DNA from: Mycobacterium sp. 852002-51971_SCH5477799-a
GTDB lineage: Bacteria; Actinomycetota; Actinomycetes; Mycobacteriales; Mycobacteriaceae
Length of the DNA stretch: 41,051 bases
NCBI RefSeq assembly: GCF_001667145.1
Contig: NZ_LZIF01000073.1
Location: 1-41,051, forward strand
Direction: 5' to 3'
Part shown: positions 9,261 to 17,442 of the stretch, one piece after another
Layout: every line of letters starts with the position of its first letter
How positions within the stretch are numbered: position 1 is the first letter of the stretch
The notes under the pieces: model-generated
The model's input: only the letters and a program-made list of their open reading frames with translations
The model's database searches: none
Told to the model about the DNA's origin: nothing
Program-made: the position numbers and the translations under genes

Positions 9261-10322
9261 ATGAGCGGCGTGGCACAGCTTTATGAGCAGTCGGATTTTC
9301 CGATCTTTCAGAACCGCATGTACGAATCTGCCGAGGAGGCGCGCGCTTGTCCCCGGGGCGATATTCGTTTGGTCCAGGATGATATTAGCGGCCTCGTCTA
9401 CAACGCGGCCTTCCGGCAAGAATTGATGACCTACGACGCTGCCTACGAGAACGAGCAGGCGCACAGTCCCGTATACAAGCGTCACCTGGAAGAAGTCGCC
9501 TCTATCGTCGAGCGCAACTTGGGCACGGATGGATTGGTTGAGGTGGGTTGCGGCAAAGCCTATTTTCTTGAGTTGCTGCAGTCGCGCGGCTGTTCAATCA
9601 CCGGCTTCGATACCACCTATGATGGCAATAACCCCGCTGTAGAGCGTCGCTACTTTGGTGACGGTGTGACGGTGTCGGCCAGAGGGGGAATTGTATTGCG
9701 AGGTGTGCTCCCTCATGTTCAGAACCCTGTCGGTTTCCTTGAAGGCCTGCGCGACGCCAATGACGGCGGCCTGATTTACATCGAGGTTGAGTCTTTCGAG
9801 CGAATCCTGCGTGCAAGAGCTTGGTACAACATTTTTTACGAGTACGTGACCTACTTCCGGCTTGAAGATTTTTCCCGGATGTTCGGCCGGGTGGTGGAGA
9901 GCGGGTATTTGTTTGGTGGCCAGTGCCTCTATGTTGTTGCTGACCTCGCCACCTTGCGACCACCTTTGTCGACGGTGGCGGATCGTGTGGACTTTCCGGA
10001 AGATTTTCTGGCAACGGCGACCTTGGCCCCATCTGACCGGGTGGGAGGAGTGCATGCCGTATGGGGTGCATCGTCCAAAGGCGTCATTTATTCGCTCCTG
10101 CGGGAACGCTGCGGCAATCCGGTGGATGTCCTGATCGACATCAACCCGGCTAAGTGGAACAAATTTGTGCCGGCCACCGGAGTCCCGGTGATGTCCCCAG
10201 AAGAGGGGATGGCGAAGCTCGCGCCGGGTTCCGACATCTACGTGATGAACTCCATTTATACGGAGGAGATTCGGACGATGACGAGAGATCGATTCAAGCT
10301 CATCGGAGTGGAATATGACTGA
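9261..10322 (+). CDS. SAM-dependent methyltransferase with C-terminal methyltransferase-14-like domain
   Basis: Class I SAM methyltransferase of 353 residues. The cofactor motif VEVGCGKAYFLELL lies near residues 93-106. The C-terminal part (about 255-350: VHAVWGASSKGVIYSLL, VDVLIDINPAKWNKFVP, SDIYVMNSIY) looks like the second Rossmann-like domain found in sugar C-methyltransferases of the methyltransf_14 type, but the zinc-finger N-terminus of those enzymes is absent. Probable role: methylation of a sugar or of the lipopeptide. ATG 9261 is chosen because GGAAGGG lies 6 nt upstream. The stop overlaps an ATG at 10315 that begins a broken CmcI-type gene. A degraded copy of this gene lies at 15939-16413. 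Confidence 0.85.
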   Translation: MSGVAQLYEQSDFPIFQNRMYESAEEARACPRGDIRLVQDDISGLVYNAAFRQELMTYDAAYENEQAHSPVYKRHLEEVASIVERNLGTDGLVEVGCGKAYFLELLQSRGCSITGFDTTYDGNNPAVERRYFGDGVTVSARGGIVLRGVLPHVQNPVGFLEGLRDANDGGLIYIEVESFERILRARAWYNIFYEYVTYFRLEDFSRMFGRVVESGYLFGGQCLYVVADLATLRPPLSTVADRVDFPEDFLATATLAPSDRVGGVHAVWGASSKGVIYSLLRERCGNPVDVLIDINPAKWNKFVPATGVPVMSPEEGMAKLAPGSDIYVMNSIYTEEIRTMTRDRFKLIGVEYD

Positions 10323-10800
10323 CTCGATGAGGGGCACTGAACCGGACTGCGGGCGGCCGAGCAATCAACGAGTTCAGGCGGCGCTTTTACCTACGCTGGG
10401 CTCGCTGCTGGTGCATTGCATGTTCAACTTCGCCTATGGCGCCTTCGATCAAGACGTCATCGGAATCGACATCCATCCACGGCGAACCTGTTTTCTTGCT
10501 TCGTTATGCTGACACAGCTTGACACGGCTGACGCCGTCCAACCCCTGCACCGGTAGATCCTGGCGAATTCGAATCGGCAAGGTGGTAAGCGTCGACCTCG
10601 ATCGATATATACCGAGCGGCCATATACAGCACGGCACGGATGATCTGGTGACCATGAATTGCATCACAAGTCCGGTGCACCCGGATGGCATTGCTCTTGT
10701 CCGGTAGCCTGCACTTCTCGGCAGCAAGCCTCATTGACTGCTCCACGGGCTGCAGCGAGCACGCTCTATTCGGGGATCACCATAGTCCTGCTAAAGCCCG
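10315..10800 (+). pseudogene. Broken CmcI/rhamnosyl O-methyltransferase gene
   Basis: The frame starting at ATG 10315 (MTDS, overlapping the previous stop) runs to an in-frame TGA at 10510 and then on to TAG 10705. It aligns by eye with the intact gene at 16406. DVIGIDIHPRR (10456 on) matches the segment of DLIIETGIAHGG. ATGCTGACACAGCTTGACAC (10505 on) matches ATGCTGGCGCTACTCGATTT (16663 on). KVVSVDLD matches KVLGIDID, and the DNA stays alignable through the segment equivalent to APEVVAQVR. Beyond 10707 only weak similarity continues, to perhaps 10800, and the C-terminal half is lost. Internal deletions are present, so it is not functional. Confidence 0.8.
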
Positions 10801-10835
10801 CCGGCGCAGTGAGATCGAGGGCACGCCGTCCGCAG

Positions 10836-12104
10836 TTACACCAGGCCCCGTGAGCGGGCGAAATTCTCTATACAACTAGCGGCCGCTACAACGCTGTCAG
10901 CGGGTTTGGTCATCCTACTGGCGAATTCACGGGCTCGAGCGAGGTATTGAGCGTCAAGAATGGTGCGCAGGTCGGCGATCAGCGATTCCTCGGTAGTGCT
11001 GGAAAAGCGTCGAGCCGTGCCAACATTCAGTCGCTTAACCTGAGTCCCCCAAATCGTCTGATCGAGGAAAGTCGGAAGGATCAAGGTTGGAATTCCGGCG
11101 CGCAGTCCTATTGCGGTGGTGCCCGCGCCGCCATGATGGACGACCGCGCGACAAGCCGGGAAGGCGGCGGCGTAATTCATTGTGCTTATCACTTTGACGT
11201 GCTCGGATTCGGCGGCATCGCTGAAGTCGCTCTCGGCGGAGCAAACTAGCGCACGCTCGCCCAGCTGCGAGCACGCCGCGCTGATCATGGCGATTGTGTC
11301 GGCGGGAGATTTGACAAGCGTGCTGCCAAATCCGAAGAAAATCGGGGGTGTTCCAGCAGCAATCCACGAGGCGACTTCACGATCAGCATCTGTGGGCAAC
11401 TCCATCGTCAGCGCGCCAACAAAGGGGCGTTGGCCGTTCCATTGCGCCCATTCGGTTGCCAGCCCGGGAAAGCAAACCTCGTCATAGGCTTGGATTTCCA
11501 GCGATCCCCCCTGCCTGATCCGCCGCGCCGATGGCGCCGTTGCCTTAGGTAGGCCGAGTCCTTGGCGTTGTGCGCCCTCAAGCTTCTTCGTCAAGGACCA
11601 ATCCAGCCACTCGAACATCGTCATTGCAGAGCGCATCAGCCGCGCCGGGACAACCGGAGCCGACTGGCCGTTGGGCCGTATCGGATGCAGATGCAGGGTG
11701 GCCAATGGTATGCCGTAATATTCGGCGACATTGGCAGCACACTGCTCCCCAATCACGAGCGTAAGCAGCAAGTCGGCCCCATCCGCCAGCGACATTAGGG
11801 TGGCGCTAATCTCCGTCCAACACTGGGTCAACCGCTCCCAATCTTCGCGCCCCAACCTGATCAGATCCTCGACCTTCCAGAACCTGCGGAATAGATGCGT
11901 CAAGAAGTCACGGTGCAGGTCCTGCCACGTCCGCGCCTCCGGTCCGCACGCGACGGCGCAAAGCCCGACCGACTCGACGAAACCCACCAGATCGGGAGCA
12001 ACCGCAATGCGTACGTCGTGCCCGCGGCGTACCAGCTCATGGGCGATGACAGCGCACGGCTCGACATCACCACGAGTTCCGTAGCTGGCCAGCACAAACT
12101 TCAC
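10836..12104 (-). CDS. GT1-family glycosyltransferase (GPL Gtf-like), copy 2
   Basis: Paralogue of the gene at 3687-4955, also 422 residues. Conserved features are YGTRGDVEPCAVI at the N-terminus, RGHDVRIAVAPDLVGF, and the donor-binding HHGGAGTTAIGLRAGIPTLI near residue 321. The start is GTG 12104, which matches the conserved N-terminus and has AAGGCGAAG about 7-15 nt upstream; the open frame to 12227 adds only low-complexity residues. It is divergent from the MFS gene with 174 bp between. Likely role: transfer of a second sugar onto the lipopeptide or glycan; specificity cannot be read. Its 5' end and promoter region are the source of, or sister to, the relic at 7547-7727. Confidence 0.93.
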   Translation of the reverse strand: MKFVLASYGTRGDVEPCAVIAHELVRRGHDVRIAVAPDLVGFVESVGLCAVACGPEARTWQDLHRDFLTHLFRRFWKVEDLIRLGREDWERLTQCWTEISATLMSLADGADLLLTLVIGEQCAANVAEYYGIPLATLHLHPIRPNGQSAPVVPARLMRSAMTMFEWLDWSLTKKLEGAQRQGLGLPKATAPSARRIRQGGSLEIQAYDEVCFPGLATEWAQWNGQRPFVGALTMELPTDADREVASWIAAGTPPIFFGFGSTLVKSPADTIAMISAACSQLGERALVCSAESDFSDAAESEHVKVISTMNYAAAFPACRAVVHHGGAGTTAIGLRAGIPTLILPTFLDQTIWGTQVKRLNVGTARRFSSTTEESLIADLRTILDAQYLARAREFASRMTKPADSVVAAASCIENFARSRGLV

Positions 12105-12316
12105 TGCAAATCTTCGCCTTTCACCCGTCGAGCCCCTGTTGTGAATGAAACGGGCGCCCCGTCCACCAGCCCGGCAGCATAACCCAACCCCCGCGCCATC
12201 ACCCTGAGAACCAGAAGTTTTGCCCAACTAACCGGTTCACGGAAAACGCCTCTTAAGGTGCTGCTAGCGTAGCCCGCTATGGCGAAGCCGACACCCGTAA
12301 ATCCGACTACGCGAGG
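11785..12316. repeat. Duplicated gtf 5' end + divergent promoter + leader codons, copy B
   Basis: Intact counterpart of 7547-7943. It contains the N-terminal coding part of gtf copy 2 (minus), the bidirectional promoter region and the first codons of the MFS gene (plus). Copy A lacks about 150 bp of the gtf part. The gtf copy 1 upstream region shares the segment nearest the gtf start, so three gtf-plus-promoter units probably arose by duplication. Confidence 0.7.
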
Positions 12317-13802
12317 CCCTATGAGCGAGGACTTCCCGACAGAGTTGCCATCTCGCCGGTTTACTATCGCCGCGGTTATCGCTCTTGGCGGCATGCAGCT
12401 GATGGTTATGATGGATGGCGCCATCGCCACCGTAGCGCTCCCCAAGATCCAGAACGATCTCGGCCTGTCTGACGCTGGGCTGAGCTGGGTGATCACCGCA
12501 TACGTGCTGACTTTTGGCGGTCTGTTACTGCTGGGGGGTCGTCTGGGGGACACCTTCGGGCGCAAACGCATATTTCTAACCGGTGTCGTGCTGTTCACCA
12601 TCGCCTCGGCGGTGTGCGGCATAGCCAGGGATGGGAACACGCTCGTGTTGGCGCGGGGTCTACAGGGCGTGGCCGGCGCGTTCGCCTCGCCGACCGCTTT
12701 TGCCTTGGTGGCAACCACCTTCCCGAAGGGACCGGCACGCAACGCCGCCACGGCGGGGTTGGGCGTAATGGGCGGTGTCAGCGCGGTGTCAAGCCTGGCG
12801 GTGGGCGGGGCGCTCACCCAAGTGTCATGGCGGCTGGCGTTTTTGGTCAATGTGCCCATCGGGCTACTAGTGCTATACCTGGCCCGGACGGTGCTTCGGG
12901 AAACGCAGAGGGAGCGCATGAAGCTCGATGTCACCGGAGCTGTGCTGGCCACCCTGATGTGTACCGCCGCAGTTTTCGGATTCTCGATGGCACCAGGGAA
13001 GGGCTGGACGTCTGCCCCGACGCTCGGTTCGGCTTTGGTAGTACTTGCTAGTTTCGTGGCTTTCGTCGTTGTCGAGCGCACCGCTGAGAACCCCATTGTG
13101 CCGTTTGATTTGTTCGCCGACCGCAACCGGCTGGCTACGTTCGCGGCGCTGTTTCTTGCCGGTGGAGTGCTATTCGCTCTGACCGTAGTGGTCGCCTTGT
13201 ACACCCAGACGATCATGGGCTACACCGGTCTGGCCGTAGGCGTCGGCTTCATCCCGTTCGCCATTGCTGTGACCGTCGGCGCAGTCGTCTCATCGCGGTT
13301 GGTAACGCGATTATCGCCGCGGGTTGTGGTGATTGTCGGCGGCATCCCGGTGCTGGTCGCGGTGCTCTACGGCTCGACGCTCCACCGCGGTATCCCGTAC
13401 TTCCCGAATCTGCTGGTCGCGCTCGTCCTCGCCGCTATCGGTATAGGCATGGTCACCGTCCCGCTCTCGCTATCCGTGATCGCCAGCGTCGGGGTCGACC
13501 GGATCGGGCCCACAACCGCGATCGCGATGATGCTGCAGAGCTTGGGCGCGCCGGTCGTACTTGGCATAACCCAAATTGTCATCATGTCGCGAGCGCTGCA
13601 ACTCGGCGGCACCACTGGGCCGGTGAAGTCCATGAACCCAGCACAGTTGCACGCTTTGGACCGGGGTTACAGCTACGGAATGCTGTGGCTGGCCGGATTG
13701 GTCGGCTTAGTCGGTATTGTGGCGCTGTTCATCGGCTACACCGCGCAGCAAGTGGCGCACGCGCAGGAACTCAAGAAAGCTCTCGACGCCGACGAACTAT
13801 AG
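12279..13802 (+). CDS. MFS transporter, DHA2 (14-TMS) type
   Basis: Proton-coupled major facilitator of 507 residues with about 14 hydrophobic segments, as in the EmrB/QacA-like DHA2 group. Motifs seen are SWVITAYVLTFGGLLLLGGR, the motif-A loop GGRLGDTFGRKR, LQGVAGAFASPTAFALV, and an antiporter-type motif C (LAVGGALTQVSWRLAFLVNV). It probably exports a small lipophilic compound, a glycolipid precursor or a drug; nothing in the sequence fixes the substrate. ATG 12279 is used, but ATG 12321 has a better Shine-Dalgarno site (GCGAGG about 5 nt upstream) and would skip the 14 leader residues that lie in duplicated DNA. It is divergent from gtf copy 2. It is the only transporter in the window. Confidence 0.9.
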   Translation: MAKPTPVNPTTRGPMSEDFPTELPSRRFTIAAVIALGGMQLMVMMDGAIATVALPKIQNDLGLSDAGLSWVITAYVLTFGGLLLLGGRLGDTFGRKRIFLTGVVLFTIASAVCGIARDGNTLVLARGLQGVAGAFASPTAFALVATTFPKGPARNAATAGLGVMGGVSAVSSLAVGGALTQVSWRLAFLVNVPIGLLVLYLARTVLRETQRERMKLDVTGAVLATLMCTAAVFGFSMAPGKGWTSAPTLGSALVVLASFVAFVVVERTAENPIVPFDLFADRNRLATFAALFLAGGVLFALTVVVALYTQTIMGYTGLAVGVGFIPFAIAVTVGAVVSSRLVTRLSPRVVVIVGGIPVLVAVLYGSTLHRGIPYFPNLLVALVLAAIGIGMVTVPLSLSVIASVGVDRIGPTTAIAMMLQSLGAPVVLGITQIVIMSRALQLGGTTGPVKSMNPAQLHALDRGYSYGMLWLAGLVGLVGIVALFIGYTAQQVAHAQELKKALDADEL

Positions 13803-13964
13803 CTCGATTGCTACATGGCAAAACAAGGGTTTCGACACTTAGGGGCATGCCGCAAACCACAGACCACCAGCACCATGCTGCGTGATCCAGTGAAAACCAT
13901 GCCCGGTGCGGCGGCGTCGTACCGCCATAAAGATCCGCGTCAGCGTCTTGTTTAATGCAGGCGG

Positions 13965-13970
13965 TAAAAT
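13965..13970 (+). promoter_or_regulatory. Candidate -10 element (TAAAAT) for the epimerase operon
   Basis: TAAAAT stands 21 nt before the GTG start of the first epimerase gene, in a short AT-rich patch within the 189-bp gap after the MFS gene. No convincing -35 box is visible, which is common for mycobacterial sigma-A promoters. Position alone makes it a plausible promoter for the two-epimerase operon. Confidence 0.3.
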
Positions 13971-13991
13971 CTTTCGAAATTAGGGTGCAAA

Positions 13992-15041
13992 GTGAAGCGA
14001 ATACTCGTCATTGGCGGCGCGGGCTACGTGGGGCCCGAGGTGGTCAGCAGACTCAAATGCTCGTCACCGAGCATATCCATTCACGGCATTGATGCTGGAT
14101 GGTTCGCAGATCAGTGTGACGGAGCGGGGCCGCTGCCCGAGCTGCTGTACGACAGCTTCCAGTTCAAGGACGTTCGCGACCTGACGGCAGCGGACATCGA
14201 GGGTTACGAGTCCGTCGTGTACCTCGCGGCAATCTCGAATGACCCCATGGGAGATCGCTTCGGAGGCTTGACGCGTCAAGTCAATCACCATGAGGCCGTC
14301 CGGCTAGCCTCGCTAGCGCGCCAGCAGGGGACCCAGGAGTTTGTGCTTGCCTCGAGTGCCAGTGTCTACGGTCGTGGAAATAACGACCGTACGGAGGTAA
14401 GTCAACTTGATCCACTAACCGAGTACGCGCGGTCCAAGGTTGCAGCGGAAATTGCTCTTCAATCTCTGGCGGCGCCAAACTTCCGCGTTACAAGTCTGCG
14501 CTTCGCCACGGCCTGTGGATGGAGCCCTCGCGTTCGACTTGACTTGGTGCTCAATGACTTTGTTGCTTCAGCGATGACAGTGGGCCGCATAGTCGTCCTC
14601 TCGGATGGCTCGCCCTGGCGACCCTTGATACACGTCAGAGATATGGCGCTCGCCATCGAATGGGCCCTGAGCCCGGACAGGCAGTCACTCGCAACATATT
14701 TAGTGTCGAACGTAGGCCGCAGCGACTGGAACTTCCGCATCAGGGACCTCGCTGATGCCGTAGCCTCCGTCCTAGGCAACGTTTCCGTCTCCGTCAATTC
14801 GGATGCCGGTCCAGACACTCGGAGTTATCGCGTGGATTTTTCCCTGTGGCGACAAGTTGCTCCAAACCATCAGCCCAATGTCACGCTTGAAGACGCTATC
14901 GAAGAGCTTGCAGCCAACCTTGCTGAAATACCCGGGCTTGGCCCAGGTTTCAGGTCTTCGAGCAGAATCCGACTAAGCAGACTGCAGGATCTGATGGCCG
15001 CCGGATTTCTCGATGAGGAGCTTCGTTGGAGAAGAGGGTGA
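13992..15041 (+). CDS. NAD(P)-dependent sugar epimerase/reductase (extended SDR), first of two
   Basis: Extended short-chain dehydrogenase of 349 residues from GTG 13992. The dinucleotide-binding motif GGAGYVG is at residues 8-14, VVYLAAISNDPMG follows the second Rossmann half, SSASVYG carries the catalytic Ser/Thr region and YARSK holds the Tyr-Lys pair. RFATACGWSPRVRLDLVLND and RPLIHVRDMALAI are typical of NDP-sugar epimerases and reductases. The SSASVYG form, rather than TDEVYG, argues against a 4,6-dehydratase. It probably epimerises or reduces an activated 4-keto-6-deoxy sugar. The next gene starts 68 bp after its stop in the same direction. The exact reaction is unknown. Confidence 0.85.
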   Translation: MKRILVIGGAGYVGPEVVSRLKCSSPSISIHGIDAGWFADQCDGAGPLPELLYDSFQFKDVRDLTAADIEGYESVVYLAAISNDPMGDRFGGLTRQVNHHEAVRLASLARQQGTQEFVLASSASVYGRGNNDRTEVSQLDPLTEYARSKVAAEIALQSLAAPNFRVTSLRFATACGWSPRVRLDLVLNDFVASAMTVGRIVVLSDGSPWRPLIHVRDMALAIEWALSPDRQSLATYLVSNVGRSDWNFRIRDLADAVASVLGNVSVSVNSDAGPDTRSYRVDFSLWRQVAPNHQPNVTLEDAIEELAANLAEIPGLGPGFRSSSRIRLSRLQDLMAAGFLDEELRWRRG

Positions 15042-15108
15042 GAGTCGACGCAAGCGTCGTCCCTTCCCGGCGGATCCTCCTCTGGATTTCGTCGGAGTTC
15101 AGCTTCCG

Positions 15109-15942
15109 ATGACCGTTACTCTGACTGGGGCAACGGGATTCGTCGGAAGGCAAATTCTGCGGAAGCTCTTGGAGCGGGACTGCTCGGTGCAGGTGCTTGT
15201 TCGCGATCCGTCCCGTTTGGAAGATATTCCCGCACGGGGAGAAGTCAAGGTGGTGCAGACACCCGACTTGTTCACAGCGGCCAACGACCGTTTGGAAAAA
15301 TTCCTCGAAGGGTCGGAAAGCTTGATACATGCGGCTTGGCATGTGGCGCCAGGTGAATACCTTACGTCGCCTTTAAACCTTACGTGTCTCACCGGCACCA
15401 TCAACCTGGCCTCCGTATTCTCGGCAGTAGGGGGCAGGCGATTCGTTGGTTTAGGAACGTGCGCGGAGTACGACGCTTCCGCGGGCCTAATGACGACCGC
15501 TACGTCGTTGGCGCCCAAAACGCTATACGCGGCGTGTAAGGCCTCGGCGTTTCAGGTGCTCGGCAATTTCTTTGACACAAAAGGTGTCAGCTTTGCCTGG
15601 TGTCGGATTTTCTACTTGTACGGGGAAGGCGAAGATGAGCGACGTCTTGTGCCGTACATTCGCAAGCAACTGGAGGCGGGGAAAGAAGTCCTCCTCTCGC
15701 AAGGCGATCAGGTTCGTGACTTTCTCGATGTGAAAGACGCTGCTCGAATGATCGCGGACGTCGCGGTGGGGGACCATGAAGGCGCGGTGAACGTCTGCTC
15801 AGGAAAAGCGGTGACCGTTCGACAACTCGCCGAACGTATTGCCGACGAGTACGGCCGGCGTGAACTTCTGCGTTTTGGGGCGAGGCCCGAGAATAGATTC
15901 GATCCCCCGCGGCTCGTGGGTGTGCGGACAGATTTGCAATGA
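15109..15942 (+). CDS. NAD(P)-dependent sugar epimerase/reductase (extended SDR), second of two
   Basis: Extended SDR of 277 residues. TGATGFVG at residues 6-13 binds the cofactor, LIHAAWHVAPGEYL follows, LGTCAEYDA replaces the usual SSxxVYG region, and YAACK provides the Tyr-Lys pair. FLYGEGEDERRLVPY and QVRDFLDVKDAARMI are sugar-SDR hallmarks (the first is read here as FYLYGEGEDE). ATG 15109 is chosen because the conserved N-terminus begins there; an upstream ATG at 15013 overlaps the preceding gene and adds charged residues with no family match. It likely acts in deoxysugar synthesis with its neighbour. Its TGA overlaps the ATG (15939) of the broken methyltransferase copy, so it once headed a coupled gene string. 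Confidence 0.85.
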   Translation: MTVTLTGATGFVGRQILRKLLERDCSVQVLVRDPSRLEDIPARGEVKVVQTPDLFTAANDRLEKFLEGSESLIHAAWHVAPGEYLTSPLNLTCLTGTINLASVFSAVGGRRFVGLGTCAEYDASAGLMTTATSLAPKTLYAACKASAFQVLGNFFDTKGVSFAWCRIFYLYGEGEDERRLVPYIRKQLEAGKEVLLSQGDQVRDFLDVKDAARMIADVAVGDHEGAVNVCSGKAVTVRQLAERIADEYGRRELLRFGARPENRFDPPRLVGVRTDLQ

Positions 15943-16413
15943 CTGGCGACGATACTAACGTCACCTTTCGATCCTCCAGAACCGGAGGTATGACACTGCC
16001 GAGGAGGCGCGCGCCAGTCCCTGCGATGACATTCGCCTGGTTCAGGGCAAGATCAGCGGCCTCGTCGACAAGTCGGCCTGACGAATCGATGACAACTGAC
16101 CTCGCGGGTCAGAATGAGCGGGCACATAGCCCGTTGTTCAAGAGTCACCTGAGACAAGTCGCCACAATCGGCGACCGCCACCTTGGCATTGACGGGCTAG
16201 TCGAAGTTGGTTGCGGCAAGGCATAATTGTTGAAGGGCGCCCCGGTACGGCTGCTCGATCGCCGGCTTTGACCCACCCACGTGGCCACAATCCTAAGGTC
16301 CTCGTCGCTACTTTCGCGATGGCGTGACGGTGCCAGCGAAAGGGCCTCGGGGATACGGGGTCCGCAAGACAACGAGAGACCGATTCAACTTGATTGGAGC
16401 AGAGCATGAGTGA
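15939..16413 (+). pseudogene. Degraded copy of the 9261-10322 SAM methyltransferase
   Basis: The DNA follows the intact gene in pieces. 15976-16075 encodes AEEARASPCDDIRLVQGKIS, against AEEARACPRGDIRLVQDDIS in the intact protein. After a stop, NERAHSPLFKSHL and DGLVEVGCGKA match NEQAHSPVYKRHL and DGLVEVGCGKA. A piece near 16305-16335 matches the RRYFGDGVTV region. The last about 40 bp (ACGAGAGACCGATTCAACTT on) match the 3' end of the gene, with about 600 bp deleted between. Its terminal TGA (16411-16413) overlaps the ATG of the intact CmcI-type gene. Stops and frameshifts rule out function. Confidence 0.88.
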
Positions 16414-17176
16414 TTTCGAAGCAGAAGTAATAGACCGGATCGACGCTATGTCCAGCGATCACCGGCTCAACGGGCAGGCCGCCCAGTTCATGGAAAACTC
16501 TCTGGTATCGCAATATTCGTACAACTTCACTTGGATGTCGCGACCGGTCATTCAGTATCCCCAGGACTTGGTCGCAATGCAGGAGTTGATCTGGCGCGTC
16601 CGCCCTGACCTGATCATCGAGACCGGCATCGCCCATGGGGGATCGCTGATTTTCAGCGCGTCCATGCTGGCGCTACTCGATTTGGCTGACGCGATCGACG
16701 CCGACGCCATACTCGACCCGGCCCAGTCCAATCGCAAAGTGCTGGGTATAGACATTGATATACGCGCTCACAACCGTGCGGCCATCGAGGCGCATCCGAT
16801 GGCTTCACGCATTCAGATGATCGAGGGCTCCAGCATCGCACCCGAGGTGGTGGCGCAGGTGCGCGAAATCGCAGCCGGATTCCAGCGAGTTCTTGTCTGT
16901 CTAGACAGCAACCACACCCACGACCATGTGGTGGCCGAACTGGAGACTTACGCGTCGCTGACCTCGGCGGGAAGTTACTGCGTTGTTTTCGACACCATCG
17001 TGGAGGATATGCCCTCCGACATGTTTCTCGACCGCCCATGGGGCCCCGGCAACAGCCCGAAGACCGCTGTGCAGGAGTACCTCAAAGCGCACCCGGATTT
17101 TGGAATCGATAAGAGCATCCAGCACAAGCTGTTAATCACAGCGGCGCCTGACGGGTATCTGCGCAGGGGGACCTGA
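16406..17176 (+). CDS. CmcI-family / rhamnosyl O-methyltransferase
   Basis: SAM-dependent O-methyltransferase of 256 residues in the RMNT_CmcI family (cephalosporin hydroxylase-like; the group includes mycobacterial rhamnosyl O-methyltransferases). Motifs are SYNFTWMSRPVIQYPQDLV, LIIETGIAHGGS near residues 69-80, VLGIDIDIRAHN, and LVCLDSNHTHDHVVAEL with likely metal- or substrate-binding Asp/His. The C-terminal QHKLLITAAPDGYLRR is typical of the family. ATG 16406 is preferred to TTG 16394 because GGAG lies 7 nt upstream. Likely role: O-methylation of rhamnose or another deoxysugar of the glycolipopeptide. It overlaps the stop of a dead methyltransferase copy, and its own decayed paralogue lies at 10315-10800. 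Confidence 0.9.
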   Translation: MSDFEAEVIDRIDAMSSDHRLNGQAAQFMENSLVSQYSYNFTWMSRPVIQYPQDLVAMQELIWRVRPDLIIETGIAHGGSLIFSASMLALLDLADAIDADAILDPAQSNRKVLGIDIDIRAHNRAAIEAHPMASRIQMIEGSSIAPEVVAQVREIAAGFQRVLVCLDSNHTHDHVVAELETYASLTSAGSYCVVFDTIVEDMPSDMFLDRPWGPGNSPKTAVQEYLKAHPDFGIDKSIQHKLLITAAPDGYLRRGT

Positions 17177-17442
17177 CGTCCATCAGGCTTTACGAATCGG
17201 AAGTCGCGCGACAAGCAGTCGACGGAGGCCCGCTGAGTCGCGGCTCAAGCGCACAGCACACTGCTCGCGGCGGGTGGGACGTCGGGTTTTTGCCAGTCTT
17301 CGATCAACGCGCCAACTATAGCTAGACACGAACCGAAACGAGTAGCTGTCGCCCAGTCAACGATGGGTGCCGCTGTAATGATCTAATCGTGTGGACTAGC
17401 ACCGCAAGCGGCGATTGACGGTCGGTGCAAGCGACGCAGGGC

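Noticed and set aside
12101..13216. Minus-strand open frame of 371 codons over the MFS gene
   Set aside because: Ser/Thr/Ala/Pro-rich antisense frame overlapping a clear transporter gene; no family features.
15013..15108. Upstream ATG start for the second SDR gene
   Set aside because: It overlaps the previous gene and adds a charged, non-conserved stretch; the Rossmann fold starts right after ATG 15109.
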